Origin: Streptomyces rishiriensis
GTDB lineage: Bacteria; Actinomycetota; Actinomycetes; Streptomycetales; Streptomycetaceae
Reading direction: 5' to 3'
DNA: 64,000 bases
Assembly: GCF_030815485.1 (NCBI RefSeq)
Contig: NZ_JAUSWV010000002.1
Span: 3,782,001-3,846,000, forward strand
The notes beneath the pieces were generated by a model that searched no databases, was not told the DNA's origin, and was given only the letters and a program-made list of their open reading frames with translations. This document shows positions 15,339 to 23,523 of this stretch, in pieces; the first letter of the stretch is position 1; the number at the start of each line of letters is the position of its first letter. The position numbers and the translations under genes were made by a program.

Positions 15339-15538
15339 TCAGGGACGGTGGTGCCCGGCCTTCAACTCGCCTATGAAATCGGCCCAGGAAGCGACTTCGA
15401 AGCACAGCGCGGGACCGTGCGGAACCTTGCTGTCACGGACCGGGACGACGGCCCGGAACCCGTCGGCCACCTCCGACCGACACCCAGCACCGCCCGCGCG
15501 TAGTTCACCGTCTGCAACACGCCTGGCACCACGTGGGC
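15339..15538 (-). pseudogene. Remnant of XRE-DUF5753 regulator joined to DUF397 protein
   Basis: Two decayed pieces abut on the minus strand. The outer piece (15538 to about 15490) reads AHVVPGVLQTVNYARAVLG, a clear match to the DUF5753 domain of XRE regulators (typical VPGLLQTxxYARA). The inner piece (about 15484 to the stop at 15339) reads CRSEVADGFRAVVPVRDSK, then HGPALCFEVASWADFIG, which is the C-terminal part of a DUF397 protein. They are in different frames and everything between them is missing. In intact Streptomyces loci the two genes are adjacent and co-directional, so this is a deletion scar. Confidence 0.75.
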
Positions 15539-15539
15539 C

Positions 15540-15587
15540 GGCAAGACGGTGTGGGCGGAGGTGCCTGTGGAGGCGTCGGTCCGTTGA
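15540..15587 (+). pseudogene. Remnant C-terminus of ATP-binding (HATPase_c_2) protein
   Basis: The plus strand reads GKTVWAEVPVEASVR then TGA, the usual tail of Streptomyces RsbW-like ATP-binding proteins. It begins next to the end of the XRE/DUF397 scar. Such ATP-binding genes are commonly divergent from or adjacent to XRE-DUF397 pairs, so the two fragments probably derive from one former locus. Confidence 0.55.
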
Positions 15588-15598
15588 GAGACGTCCGG

Positions 15599-16138
15599 TC
15601 AGCGGGCCGGTGCGTACGGCTCCGGGTCGCAGTGGTCGACCTTCGCCACGACGGCCGGGGCGGACAGGTCGAGCTGTACCTTCGCCGTGCCGTTCCCCGA
15701 GACGTACGCTTCCTCGCTCTGCTCCTCCACCCGGCCGGAACCCGCGTCGAGGAAGTCGACCGTGACGGTGAAGTAGCCGCCGGTCGAGTTGGGGTTGCTG
15801 ACCTCGACCGTCGCGTAGGGCTCGCTCGGCGTCGCGCAGTCGATCAGCTCCACCGTGGCGTCCTGGAGGACCGTGGACGTGTTCGAGGAGCCGCCGCCGG
15901 AGGTGTCGTCCGTGTAGTCGTCATCGTCGTCGTAGTCGTGGTACGTGCTGCCGGACGAGCCGCTCGACGTCGAACCCGAACTCGACGAACTGTCGTGGTT
16001 CTGGCTGGAGCTGCTGCATCCGCCGCCCCCGCCGCCGTGGCTGCTGCCGTGACCCCGGCTCGTCGAGAAACCGGTCAGCGCCAGTACGACGAACACCGCC
16101 ACCGCTGTGAACTTGAGTTTCTGCCCCCGTGGATCCAT
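15599..16138 (-). CDS. Ser/Gly/Asp-rich secreted or membrane-anchored protein of unknown function
   Basis: The 179-residue protein begins with a short positive stretch and a hydrophobic segment at residues 9-24 (FTAVAVFVVLALTGF), which fits a signal peptide or N-terminal anchor. Residues 28-85 are low complexity: a Gly/Ser tract with one Cys, then Ser-rich and Asp-rich runs. The C-terminal 95 residues are ordered-looking (VELIDCATPSEPYATVEVSNP, then TVDFLDAGSGRVEEQ), resembling the beta-sandwich of extracellular DUF4352/FxLYD-like domains, without a firm match. Two Cys in this part may form a disulfide. It sits between the regulator scar and afsK and is transcribed in the same direction as afsK. 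Function unknown. Confidence 0.7.
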   Translation of the reverse strand: MDPRGQKLKFTAVAVFVVLALTGFSTSRGHGSSHGGGGGGCSSSSQNHDSSSSSGSTSSGSSGSTYHDYDDDDDYTDDTSGGGSSNTSTVLQDATVELIDCATPSEPYATVEVSNPNSTGGYFTVTVDFLDAGSGRVEEQSEEAYVSGNGTAKVQLDLSAPAVVAKVDHCDPEPYAPAR

Positions 16139-16303
16139 GCCGCCAGCCTAGGCAATGGCTGTCACGACCATGTCACCGCGTGGCGACCGGCCGGTCCCCG
16201 GCGTAGCGTCTTGGGTGGCGGCCGCCGTCCGGCTCCCTTCCGTGCACCCGGCACGACGGCCGTCCCGGTCCGACGGCCGTCCTCCTCGCACCGAGCGGCC
16301 GGC

Positions 16304-18688
16304 TCAGGCCGTGCGCGCGGTGCCCGTGCCCTTCTCCGCGTCCAGCGCGTACACGCAGCGGTCCTTGCTGGACGCGTACACGACGCCGTCGCGGACCACC
16401 GGGGAGCCGGTGATCTCGCCGCCGGTCGCCAGCTTCCAGCGCAGCCGGCCGTCGTCGGCCTTCAGGGTGTACAGCAGGTGGTCCGTGGAGCCGAAGTGGA
16501 TACGGCCCTCCGCGACCGCCGGGGCGCCCACGATGTCGCCGCCCGCCTGGAAGCGCCACTTGGGCGTGCCGGTGACCGCGTCCAGGGTGTAGAGACCCTT
16601 GCCGCTGCCGACGTGGACATGTCCGGCAGCCACCAGCACCGGGTCGACGGACGCCCGGGCCTCGGTGGCGATACGCCAGCGGTCGCGCCCGTCGGTGGCG
16701 TCGATGGCGTACACGGTGCCGAGGTAGTCGGCGAGGTAGACGCCACCGCCGGTCACCGCCGGGCCGGGCACGAACGTCGGCGGGGACAGGAAGACCGCCG
16801 GGGCCTCGAAGTGCCAGCGCACCATGCCGCTCGCGACGTCGACGGCGAGGACGCGGGTGCCGGCGGCGAGGTAGACGTAGCCGTCGGGGGCCGGGGTGAC
16901 CCGGACCGGGACACCGCCGCAGGAGGCCGTGTCGCCGACGGGGTAGGACCAGCGTTCCTCGCCCGTGCGGGCGTCCAGGGCTCTGAGCCGGGCGTCCTGC
17001 CAGACGTAGACCGTGCCCTCGTGCAGCACCGGGCCGGCCTCCGGGGACTCGAAGTCCGTCTGGCAGCCGGTGATCTCCCAGAGCTTCTGCCCGGTCGAGG
17101 CCTCCCAGGCCTGGACGCCGCCGCCGCGCGTGCCGGTGACGACCGTGCCCCGGTCGGCCCTGAGCGAGTACACCCAGGCCTCCGTCGACAGCCGCCACAG
17201 GTCGCCGCCCTCCCGGGCGTCCAGCGCGAACAGGGTGGGGCCGTCGGAGGCGTGCACCCTGCCGTCCGCGACCGCCATCGACCAGGCCACGTCCCGCGTC
17301 TTGAAGCGGCGCCGACCGGTGGCCACATCCAGGGCGTGCACCTCGAAGGAGGTGACGTAGACCAGGTCCCCGGCGACGGACGGCGTGCCCCACACATCGT
17401 TCGACATGCGGAAACGCCAGGGCCGCCAGCCCGCCGGGGTCTCCGCGGGCGCGCTCTGGGGGGCCGGCACGGTCGTGTCGGCGCCGTTGACGCCGGGGCG
17501 CGGGCGCGACCAGTTGGCGACCAGGCCGGGCTCGGCCACCGGCGCCTTCACGGCGGCCGTGGCACGGACGTCGGCGACGCGCGGACCCGGCCCGATCGGC
17601 ACGGCGGCGCCCGCCAGCCGGACGGGACCGACGTCGGGAGCGCCGACGGCCACGGGAGCGGACGCCGGACGGGAGAGGACCACGGGGGCGTGGGACGGCG
17701 GCGGCGGTACGGCGGGACCGGCGGCGGGCCGGGCCATGCCCACGCCGCCTCCGCCGCCGCTGCGGGGGCTCGGGGGCGCCGGTTTCGCCGGGCGGCCGCC
17801 ACGGCGGGTCTCGATCAGGGTGACCGCCTTCTCGGGCAGCCACGCCGACGCCGTACCGCTGTCGTCGGAGCCGGAGCCGAAGAGGTGGGGGGCGAGCTGG
17901 GCCTGGAGGTCGGCCGGGTTGGGCCGGGCCGTGGCGTCCATCTGCATACAGGACTCGATGAGCGGGCGCAGCTCGTCCGGCAGGCCCTCCAGGTCCGGGC
18001 CCTCGCGCAGCAGCATGAAGACCGTCTCGACCGGGTTGGCGCCGTGGAAGGGCGGGTGTCCGGTGGCGGCGAAGACCAGCATCGAGCCGAGCGAGAAGAC
18101 ATCGCTCGCGCCGGTCACGCTGCGGGAGTCCTTCGCCTGCTCGGGGGACATGTAGGCGGGGGTGCCGACAGCCACGTTCGTCATCGTCAAACGCGTGTTC
18201 GAGACGCCGGACGCGATACCGAAGTCGATCACCCGGGGCCCGTCCTCGACGACGAGCACGTTGGACGGCTTGAGGTCCCGGTGGACCAGCCCCGCGCCGT
18301 GGATCGACTGGAGCGCCTCGGCGACGCCCGCCGCCAGCCAGCGCACGGCCTGGGCGGGCATGGGCCCGCAGTCGTTCACTATTTCCTCGAGGGAGGGCGC
18401 GGGCACGTACGCGGTGGCCAGCCAGGGCACGGCGGCGCGGGGATCGGCGTCGACGACGGCGGCCGTGTAGAACCCGGAGACCGCCCGGGCCGCCTCCACC
18501 TCGCGCGTGAAACGCACCCGGAAGAGCTGGTCCTCGGCGAGCTCGGTCCGGACCGTCTTGATCGCCACGCGCCGGCCCGAGGCCGAACGGGCCAGATAGA
18601 CCAGCCCCATGCCGCCGGCCCCCAGCCGTCCCAGCACCTCGAACGGCCCGATCCGCCGCGGATCGTGCTGCGTCAGCTGATCCACCAC
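16304..18688 (-). CDS. afsK: AfsK, membrane-associated Ser/Thr kinase with PQQ beta-propeller
   Basis: This 794-residue protein is AfsK, the kinase that autophosphorylates and phosphorylates AfsR, and that also affects hyphal branching. The N-terminal kinase domain shows GRLGAGGMG (residues 21-28), AIKTV with the catalytic Lys at 44, HRDLKPSN near 136, DFGIASG and the activation loop TRLTMTNVAVGTPAYMSPEQ. The second GTG (18685) would also serve, but counting from GTG 18688 puts the loop Thr at 168, the known AfsK autophosphorylation site. A Pro/Ala-rich linker (about 300-415) leads to repeated PQQ-type blades such as LYTLDAVTGTPKWRFQAGG. No transmembrane helix is obvious. In S. coelicolor it is close to afsS; here an acyl-CoA islet separates them. 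Confidence 0.96.
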   Translation of the reverse strand: MVDQLTQHDPRRIGPFEVLGRLGAGGMGLVYLARSASGRRVAIKTVRTELAEDQLFRVRFTREVEAARAVSGFYTAAVVDADPRAAVPWLATAYVPAPSLEEIVNDCGPMPAQAVRWLAAGVAEALQSIHGAGLVHRDLKPSNVLVVEDGPRVIDFGIASGVSNTRLTMTNVAVGTPAYMSPEQAKDSRSVTGASDVFSLGSMLVFAATGHPPFHGANPVETVFMLLREGPDLEGLPDELRPLIESCMQMDATARPNPADLQAQLAPHLFGSGSDDSGTASAWLPEKAVTLIETRRGGRPAKPAPPSPRSGGGGGVGMARPAAGPAVPPPPSHAPVVLSRPASAPVAVGAPDVGPVRLAGAAVPIGPGPRVADVRATAAVKAPVAEPGLVANWSRPRPGVNGADTTVPAPQSAPAETPAGWRPWRFRMSNDVWGTPSVAGDLVYVTSFEVHALDVATGRRRFKTRDVAWSMAVADGRVHASDGPTLFALDAREGGDLWRLSTEAWVYSLRADRGTVVTGTRGGGVQAWEASTGQKLWEITGCQTDFESPEAGPVLHEGTVYVWQDARLRALDARTGEERWSYPVGDTASCGGVPVRVTPAPDGYVYLAAGTRVLAVDVASGMVRWHFEAPAVFLSPPTFVPGPAVTGGGVYLADYLGTVYAIDATDGRDRWRIATEARASVDPVLVAAGHVHVGSGKGLYTLDAVTGTPKWRFQAGGDIVGAPAVAEGRIHFGSTDHLLYTLKADDGRLRWKLATGGEITGSPVVRDGVVYASSKDRCVYALDAEKGTGTARTA

Positions 18689-18876
18689 TTGCCTGCCACC
18701 TCCCCGTACGAACCGCGTCACCCGCTTGTGCACACGGCCCCGTGCAGCGTCTCACCACCGCACCGCCATGGCGGCACGCACCCTGATTCTTCCTGGCCGG
18801 ACGGCCGGTTGCGAACCCGGAGGCAATCGGGGTGTCTCATCTCATATACGCGCATACAGCACGCACACGGCGCCCG

Positions 18877-19599
18877 TCAGCGCTGGAGAAGCGCGAACGA
18901 CGCCCCTTGATTGTCCGTGACGACCGCCACCGTTCCGTACGAGGCGGTGAACGGACCCGCCTGTACCCGTCCGCCGAGCCGGCTCACCGCGCCGAGGGTC
19001 GCCTCGCAGTCCTCCACGCCGAAGTGGACGAGGAAATGCGGCGGCATGACCTCCGGGAAGACATCGCCGACCGGCGCCCGCCCGAAGTCGGGTTCGGCGC
19101 CCGGCCCGAACAGCGCCTCGTGGAAGAGATGACCGTAGAAGGTGTTGGCGGCCTCGGTGTCCCGGGCGTAGAGCTGCGCCCAGGCGAAGGTGCCGGGCCG
19201 GTGCCGTACGCCGAAGCCGGGATGGCCGTCCGGCTGCCACAGGCCGAAGACCGCGCCCTCGGGGTCGGCGGCGAGCACGGCGGTGCCCGCTCCGTCGACC
19301 GGCAGCGGCGCCATGATGACCTGCCCGCCGGCCTGCTGGATACGGCGGGCGGTCCGCCGCGCGTCCGGGGTCGCGAAGTACACCGTCCACACGGTGGGCA
19401 TCCGGCCGTCCGTCTTGTGGGCGAGCGCGGCCACCGGCGCGCCCTCCAGCCGGGCCCACACGGAGGAGCCGTACGCCTCCTCGAATCCCCACCCGAAGAG
19501 CTCACCGTAGAACCGCTTGCCCGCGTCCACGTCGGGGAGCTGCGCGTCCACCCAGCAGGGGACGCCCTCTGCGTACACCGATGCCCTGTTTTCGGCCAT
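18877..19599 (-). CDS. VOC-family (glyoxalase-like) protein, tandem domains
   Basis: A 240-residue protein made of two vicinal-oxygen-chelate modules. The first runs from PCWVDAQLPDVDAGKRFYGELFGW to AVFGLWQPDGHPG (about residues 15-130), the second from FAWAQLYARDTEAANTFYGHLF to GASFALLQ at the end. Family members are glyoxalases, resistance proteins or metal-dependent isomerases; the ligand here cannot be told. It is divergent from the TetR gene, with a 122-bp shared gap, and lies downstream of nothing obvious; afsK starts beyond its 3' end. Confidence 0.8.
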   Translation of the reverse strand: MAENRASVYAEGVPCWVDAQLPDVDAGKRFYGELFGWGFEEAYGSSVWARLEGAPVAALAHKTDGRMPTVWTVYFATPDARRTARRIQQAGGQVIMAPLPVDGAGTAVLAADPEGAVFGLWQPDGHPGFGVRHRPGTFAWAQLYARDTEAANTFYGHLFHEALFGPGAEPDFGRAPVGDVFPEVMPPHFLVHFGVEDCEATLGAVSRLGGRVQAGPFTASYGTVAVVTDNQGASFALLQR

Positions 19600-19721
19600 G
19601 CAGCCAAACTAACGGCGTCGCGCGCAAGCCGCAGACCAGGCACACCCGCCTCCGCACCCCCTCGCACCCCATTTGCAGTCGGCCGAATAGCGCTCCGATC
19701 ACCCCTCGGTAAGCTGACGGC

Positions 19722-20369
19722 ATGACAGGACAAGTGCGTACCGTCGACGGCCGCGTGGCCGGTCGGCGCGGGCAGGCGACGCGGCAGAAGCTGCTCGACT
19801 GCCTCAGCGAGATGCTCAGCTCCTCTCCGTACCGCGACGTCAAGGTCATCGACGTCGCCCGGAAGGCAGGCACTTCGCCCGCGACCTTCTACCAGTACTT
19901 CCCGGACGTCGAAGGCGCCGTCCTGGAGATCGCCGAGCAAATGGCCGCCGAGGGCGCCGAGTTGACCGGACTGGTCGCGGGTCGCTCGTGGGTCGGCAAG
20001 GCGGGCTGGCAGACGGCGCAGGAACTCGTCGACGGCTTCCTGGAGTTCTGGCGGAAGAACGACGCGATCCTCCGGGTCGTCGACCTCGGCGCGGCGGAGG
20101 GGGACAAGCGCTTCTACAAACTGCGCATGAAGATCCTCAACTCGGTCAACAACTCCCTTTCGGACGCGGTCGCCGAGCTGCAGTCCAAGGGCAAGGTCGA
20201 CAAGGACGTGAACCCGGCCGCGGTCGCGGGCGCGCTCGTCGCGATGCTCGCGGCCGTCGCCTCGCACCAGAAGGGCTTCCAGACGTGGGGCGTCAAGCAG
20301 GCTGAACTCAAGCCGAACCTCGCGCTGTTGGTGCACCTGGGCATCACCGGCAAGAAGCCGACCAAGTAG
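19722..20369 (+). CDS. TetR-family transcriptional regulator (candidate regulon repressor)
   Basis: The 215-residue protein has a canonical TetR helix-turn-helix at about residues 20-70: RGQATRQKLLDCLSEMLSSSPYRDVKVIDVARKAGTSPATFYQYFPDVEGA, in shorter pieces ATRQKLLDCLSE and VARKAGTSPATFYQYF. The C-terminal ligand domain ends with a Lys-rich tail. It is the only TetR gene in the window. Its ATG at 19722 lies within CTGACGGCATGACAG (19714-19728), an imperfect copy (10 of 12 half-site positions) of the regulon palindrome, hinting at autoregulation. No strong ribosome binding site is visible. That it controls the CTGACG-N3-CGTCAG sites is a hypothesis from proximity and family only. Confidence 0.9.
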   Translation: MTGQVRTVDGRVAGRRGQATRQKLLDCLSEMLSSSPYRDVKVIDVARKAGTSPATFYQYFPDVEGAVLEIAEQMAAEGAELTGLVAGRSWVGKAGWQTAQELVDGFLEFWRKNDAILRVVDLGAAEGDKRFYKLRMKILNSVNNSLSDAVAELQSKGKVDKDVNPAAVAGALVAMLAAVASHQKGFQTWGVKQAELKPNLALLVHLGITGKKPTK

Positions 20370-20409
20370 CCCGGCCCCCACTGTCTTTTTACGGTCAAGT
20401 CCTGTCTGC

Positions 20410-20442
20410 CAGGCGGCAGCTCACCCGGTGAGCTGCCGCCTG
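20410..20442. terminator. Bidirectional terminator between TetR and Lrp genes
   Basis: CAGGCGGCAGCTCACC at 20410-20425 pairs exactly with GGTGAGCTGCCGCCTG at 20427-20442 around a single central base. It lies between convergent genes, 40 bp after the TetR stop. Confidence 0.8.
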
Positions 20443-20456
20443 CCGCGCTGTCGGCC

Positions 20457-20909
20457 TCAGGCGGGCAGCGCCCGGTCCCTCACCACGTGCTTCATCACCA
20501 GCGTCGACGTCAGCCGCTGCACCCCCGGCAGGGTGGCGAGGCGCTCGTCGTACAGCCGCTGGAACGCCGCGAGGTCGGCGGTCGCCACCCGCAGCAGGTA
20601 GTCGGGCTCCCCGAACAGCCGCTGCGCCTCCAGGACGTGCTCCACCTCGCCCACCGCCCGCTCGAACTCCGCGACCGTGTCCCGGTCCTCCTGCCTCATC
20701 GAGACGAAGACCAGCGCCTCGAAGGTCAGCCCCACGGCGGCCGGCTCCACCACCGCCCGGTAGCCGCTGATCGCCCCGGACCGCTCCAGCTCCCGCAGCC
20801 GCCGGTGACAGGGCGAGACGCTCAGCCGCACCCGCGCGGCCAGCTCGGTCACGGTCAGCCGCCCGTCCTGCTGAAGCTCGGCAAGAATCTTCCGGTCCAC
20901 GTCATCCAT
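20457..20909 (-). CDS. Lrp/AsnC-family regulator
   Basis: A 150-residue Lrp/AsnC protein: MDDVDRKILAELQQDGRLTVTELAARVRLSVSPCHRRLRELE forms the N-terminal helix-turn-helix (shown as RLTVTELAARVRLSVS), and the C-terminal RAM ligand domain spans about residues 60-145, ending LVMKHVVRDRALPA. Such proteins sense amino acids. It is divergent from the LysE-type exporter with an 82-bp gap, the usual arrangement in which the regulator controls the exporter. The start at 20909 fits the family; the ribosome binding site is weak. Confidence 0.9.
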   Translation of the reverse strand: MDDVDRKILAELQQDGRLTVTELAARVRLSVSPCHRRLRELERSGAISGYRAVVEPAAVGLTFEALVFVSMRQEDRDTVAEFERAVGEVEHVLEAQRLFGEPDYLLRVATADLAAFQRLYDERLATLPGVQRLTSTLVMKHVVRDRALPA

Positions 20910-20991
20910 GAGGCAGATCTTTCCCCAGACCACGCCGATCCGCGAAACCTTCGGGAACACTTTCGGCGGCATCGCGCCTAATGTCCCCGGT

Positions 20992-21606
20992 ATGGACTCG
21001 GGAACGCTGATTTCTTTCCTCGCCGTCGACCTGCTGCTGGTGTGTGTACCGGGGGCCGACTGGGCCTACGTGATCTCCGCCGGGCTGCGCGGCCGTTCGG
21101 TGGGCGCGGCGGTGGGGGGCCTGGTCAGCGGGTACGCCGTGCACACGCTGCTGGCCGCGGCGGGCCTCGCGGTGCTGGTCGCGGGTTCGCCGGCGCTGCT
21201 CACCGGGCTGACGGTGGCGGGCGCGGCGTACCTGGTGTGGTTGGGGTGGGCCGTGCTGCGGCGGCCGGGCACCCCGGGCGCGGGCGAGGAGATCACGGCC
21301 GGCGGCGGGCGGGTGTTCCTGCGCGGGGCCACGATCAGCGGCCTGAACCCCAAGGGCCTGCTGCTCTACCTCTCGGTCCTGCCGCAGTTCCTCACCACGG
21401 GCGAGGGACGCCTGCCGGTGGCCGCCCAGACGACCGCCCTCGGCCTGCTGCACATGGCGTGCTGCGCCGCCGTCTATCTGACGGTGGGCGTCCTGGCCCG
21501 CGGCCTGCTGGGCGCCCGCCCCGCGGCGGCCCGGGCGGTGACCCGCACCTCCGGGGCGGCGATGCTGGGAATCGGCACGTTCCTGCTCGTCCAGCACGCC
21601 TTCTAG
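20992..21606 (+). CDS. LysE/RhtB-family amino-acid exporter
   Basis: The 204-residue membrane protein has about six hydrophobic segments and the family features VCVPGADWAYVISAGLRG near residue 15-32 and SGLNPKGLLLYLSVLPQF near 115-132. LysE/RhtB proteins export amino acids or their analogues. ATG at 20992 has no Shine-Dalgarno, so translation may be leaderless. Regulation by the divergent Lrp protein is likely from arrangement. Confidence 0.9.
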   Translation: MDSGTLISFLAVDLLLVCVPGADWAYVISAGLRGRSVGAAVGGLVSGYAVHTLLAAAGLAVLVAGSPALLTGLTVAGAAYLVWLGWAVLRRPGTPGAGEEITAGGGRVFLRGATISGLNPKGLLLYLSVLPQFLTTGEGRLPVAAQTTALGLLHMACCAAVYLTVGVLARGLLGARPAAARAVTRTSGAAMLGIGTFLLVQHAF

Positions 21607-21725
21607 CCCTTCGGCCACCTCGCTCCCCACATCTTCACCGCACCGTCAGTCCCCCACGACTGCCAGGACCGCCAGGACAGCCCGGCCTGCCAGGACCGCC
21701 AGGGCCGTCCGGCTCTCGGGGCCCG
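21607..21725. repeat. Intergenic degenerate repeat around GCCAGGAC
   Basis: Between the convergent LysE and deazaflavin genes, GACTGCCAGGACCGCCAGGA, GGCCTGCCAGGACCGCCAGG and related pieces recur about every 30 bp. No gene or clear hairpin terminator is seen. Confidence 0.4.
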
Positions 21726-22199
21726 CTAAGTCCTCGGGGTGAGCCGGAACAGTCGGATCTCCCGGTCGACGCGTGCCTGGTAGGTCGCGTACGGCGGCCA
21801 GAACGTCAGCAGCGCCTTCCAGACGGCCGCCCGCTCCTCCCCCGTCAGCAGCACGGCCCTCACGGGGATGTCCTTGCCCCTCCAGCTGATCTCGGCGTCG
21901 GGGTGGGCCAGCAGGTTGCCGGTCCAGGCGGGGTGCCCGGTGCGGCCGAAGTTGGAGCCGATCAGGATCCAGCTTCCGCCGTCCTCCTCCGGCATACAGG
22001 CCAGCGGCGCACGACGTGGCAGCCCGCTCCTCGCCCCGGTGGACGTCAGGATCGCCCCGGGCAGCAGCTGGGCGCTGAGCAGCACCTTTCCCCGGGTGAG
22101 ACGGTGGACGGCCCGGTCGAGGGCGGGGACCACATGCGGCGCGACCTTCGCGAAGGCCCGCGTCGAGGAGACCTTCTGCACCGCCCGGACGCCGATCAC
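21726..22199 (-). CDS. Ddn-type deazaflavin (F420)-dependent nitroreductase family protein
   Basis: The 157-residue protein fits the Ddn/DUF385 split-barrel family: ILTSTGARSGLPRRAPLACM near residue 50-70, SWILIGSNFGRTGHPAWTGNLLAHPDAEI around 75-105 (given as GSNFGRTGHPAWTGNLLAHP), and VWKALLTFWPPYATYQARV near the end. These enzymes use F420H2 to reduce quinones or unsaturated substrates. GTG at 22199 overlaps the stop of the acyl-CoA dehydrogenase (GTGA), so both would be one transcript under the operator at 23433. Because the upstream gene is frameshifted, the minus strand also reads straight through into this gene as an artificial fusion. Confidence 0.8.
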   Translation of the reverse strand: MIGVRAVQKVSSTRAFAKVAPHVVPALDRAVHRLTRGKVLLSAQLLPGAILTSTGARSGLPRRAPLACMPEEDGGSWILIGSNFGRTGHPAWTGNLLAHPDAEISWRGKDIPVRAVLLTGEERAAVWKALLTFWPPYATYQARVDREIRLFRLTPRT

Positions 22200-23411
22200 A
22201 CCGACACCTCCGTCCGCTCGAAGAGCCGGGCTCCCTCGGCCGCGTGCGCCCGAAGCCGGTGCACGGGCCCGAACAGCAGCTCGTCGCCGGCGGCCCGCTT
22301 GAAGTACAGATGCGCCTCGTGCTCCCAGGTGAAAGCCGATGCCCCCGTGCAACTGGATCCCCTCGGCGGCGGCGTGCCGCAGAGCCTCCAGCGCCTGCCC
22401 GAGAGCGAGCCCGCCGACCCGCTCCCGGTGACCGTCGGAACCACCCGGGCCACCAGGGCCGTCCGCCGCCCAGGCGGCGTAGTACGCGGCGGACCGGGCC
22501 GCCTGGATCTGGACGTACACGTCGGCCAACTGGTGCTGGACCGCCTGGAAGGAGCCGATCACCCGGCCGAACTGCTCCCGCCTGCCGAGGTGTTCGACGG
22601 TCCGTTCCAGCGCGCGGTCGGCTGCCCCGACGGCCTCGCAGGCCAGGAAGGCGGCCGCGAAGTCACCGGTGCGGGAGAGGGCCTCCGGTACGCCCGTATC
22701 CTCGGTCCCGAGCAGCTCCGCGCGCACGTCACGCAGTTGGACCCGGGCCTGCGGCCGGGTCGCGTCCAGGGCGGTCTGCCGGGTGCGGACGAGCCCGACG
22801 GCGTCCCCCGCCACGACGAACAGCAGGGTGCGCGACCGTACGAATCCCCCGGTGTGCGCGGCGACCACGAGCGCCCCGGCGCTGTGCCCGTCGAGCACCT
22901 GCGCGGCCTCCCCGTACAGCCGCCAGACGCCCTGGACCCGCCGGGCCTGGATGCCGCCCGCGCGCCCGCCACCGGCCCAGTCGCCGCCCTGGGGGCCGGT
23001 CAGGGCGAGGGCGGTGGCGAGGGCGGGCGCGGGCACGGCGAGGGCGGCGGTCAGGGTGCCGGCGCAGATCCGGGGCAGCAGGTCGGCGCGCTGGGCGTCG
23101 GTGCCGAGGGCGAGGATCAGCGGCGCCGCGAGGACCGAGGTCGCGAGAAGCGGGGAGGGCGCGAGGGCCCGGCCGGTCTCCTCGGCGGCGAGGGCCAGGT
23201 CGGTGACCGGGCAGCCGACACCGCCGTACGCCTCGGGGAGTGCGAGGCCGGGCAGCCCGAGCTGCTCGGCGAGGGCGGCCCAGAGGACGGGATCGTGGCC
23301 GCGCGGGGTGTCCAGGGCGGCGCGCAGGTCCTCGGGGCCGCAGCGTTTGTGCAGCAGTTCGCGCAACGTGCGGCGGATCCCGTCCTGTTCGGCGCTGAAG
23401 CCGGGGTCCAT
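22196..23411 (-). pseudogene. Acyl-CoA dehydrogenase, interrupted by a 1-base insertion
   Basis: Two frames together encode one FadE-type dehydrogenase of about 404 residues. The first frame gives MDPGFSAEQDGIRRTLRELL through REQFGRVIGSFQAVQHQLADV to GIQLHGGIGF; the second continues TWEHEAHLYFKRAAGDELLFG to ERTEVSV and a stop at 22196-22198. The break is at the AAA run 22332-22334 (TTT on the coding strand): removing one T turns GGIGFHLGA into the conserved GGIGFTWEHEAH. The TWE Glu is probably the catalytic base in this subtype. ATG 23411 has GAGAGGGG upstream; ATG 23426 lies 6 nt from an operator and is an alternative. Real mutation and base-call error cannot be told apart here. Confidence 0.85.
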
Positions 23412-23432
23412 GGCCACCCCTCTCATCCGGAG

Positions 23433-23447
23433 TTGACGGGGCGTCAT
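23433..23447. promoter_or_regulatory. Regulon operator 7, TTGACGGGGCGTCAT (weakest site)
   Basis: Two mismatches from CTGACG-N3-CGTCAG, but internally still palindromic (TGACG-GGG-CGTCA is a 5-3-5 palindrome). It lies 21 bp upstream of the dehydrogenase start at 23411. Confidence 0.55.
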
Positions 23448-23504
23448 ATTAGGCCGGAGGGAGGGGAATGCCCAGAGAGGAGACGCCTTCAGGGCGGGCG
23501 GTAT

Positions 23505-23519
23505 CTGATGTACCGTCAG
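23505..23519. promoter_or_regulatory. Regulon operator 8, CTGATGTACCGTCAG
   Basis: One mismatch. It ends 4 nt before the ATG of the thiolase-like gene at 23524, leaving no room for a ribosome binding site after it. Confidence 0.75.
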
Positions 23520-23523
23520 ATTC

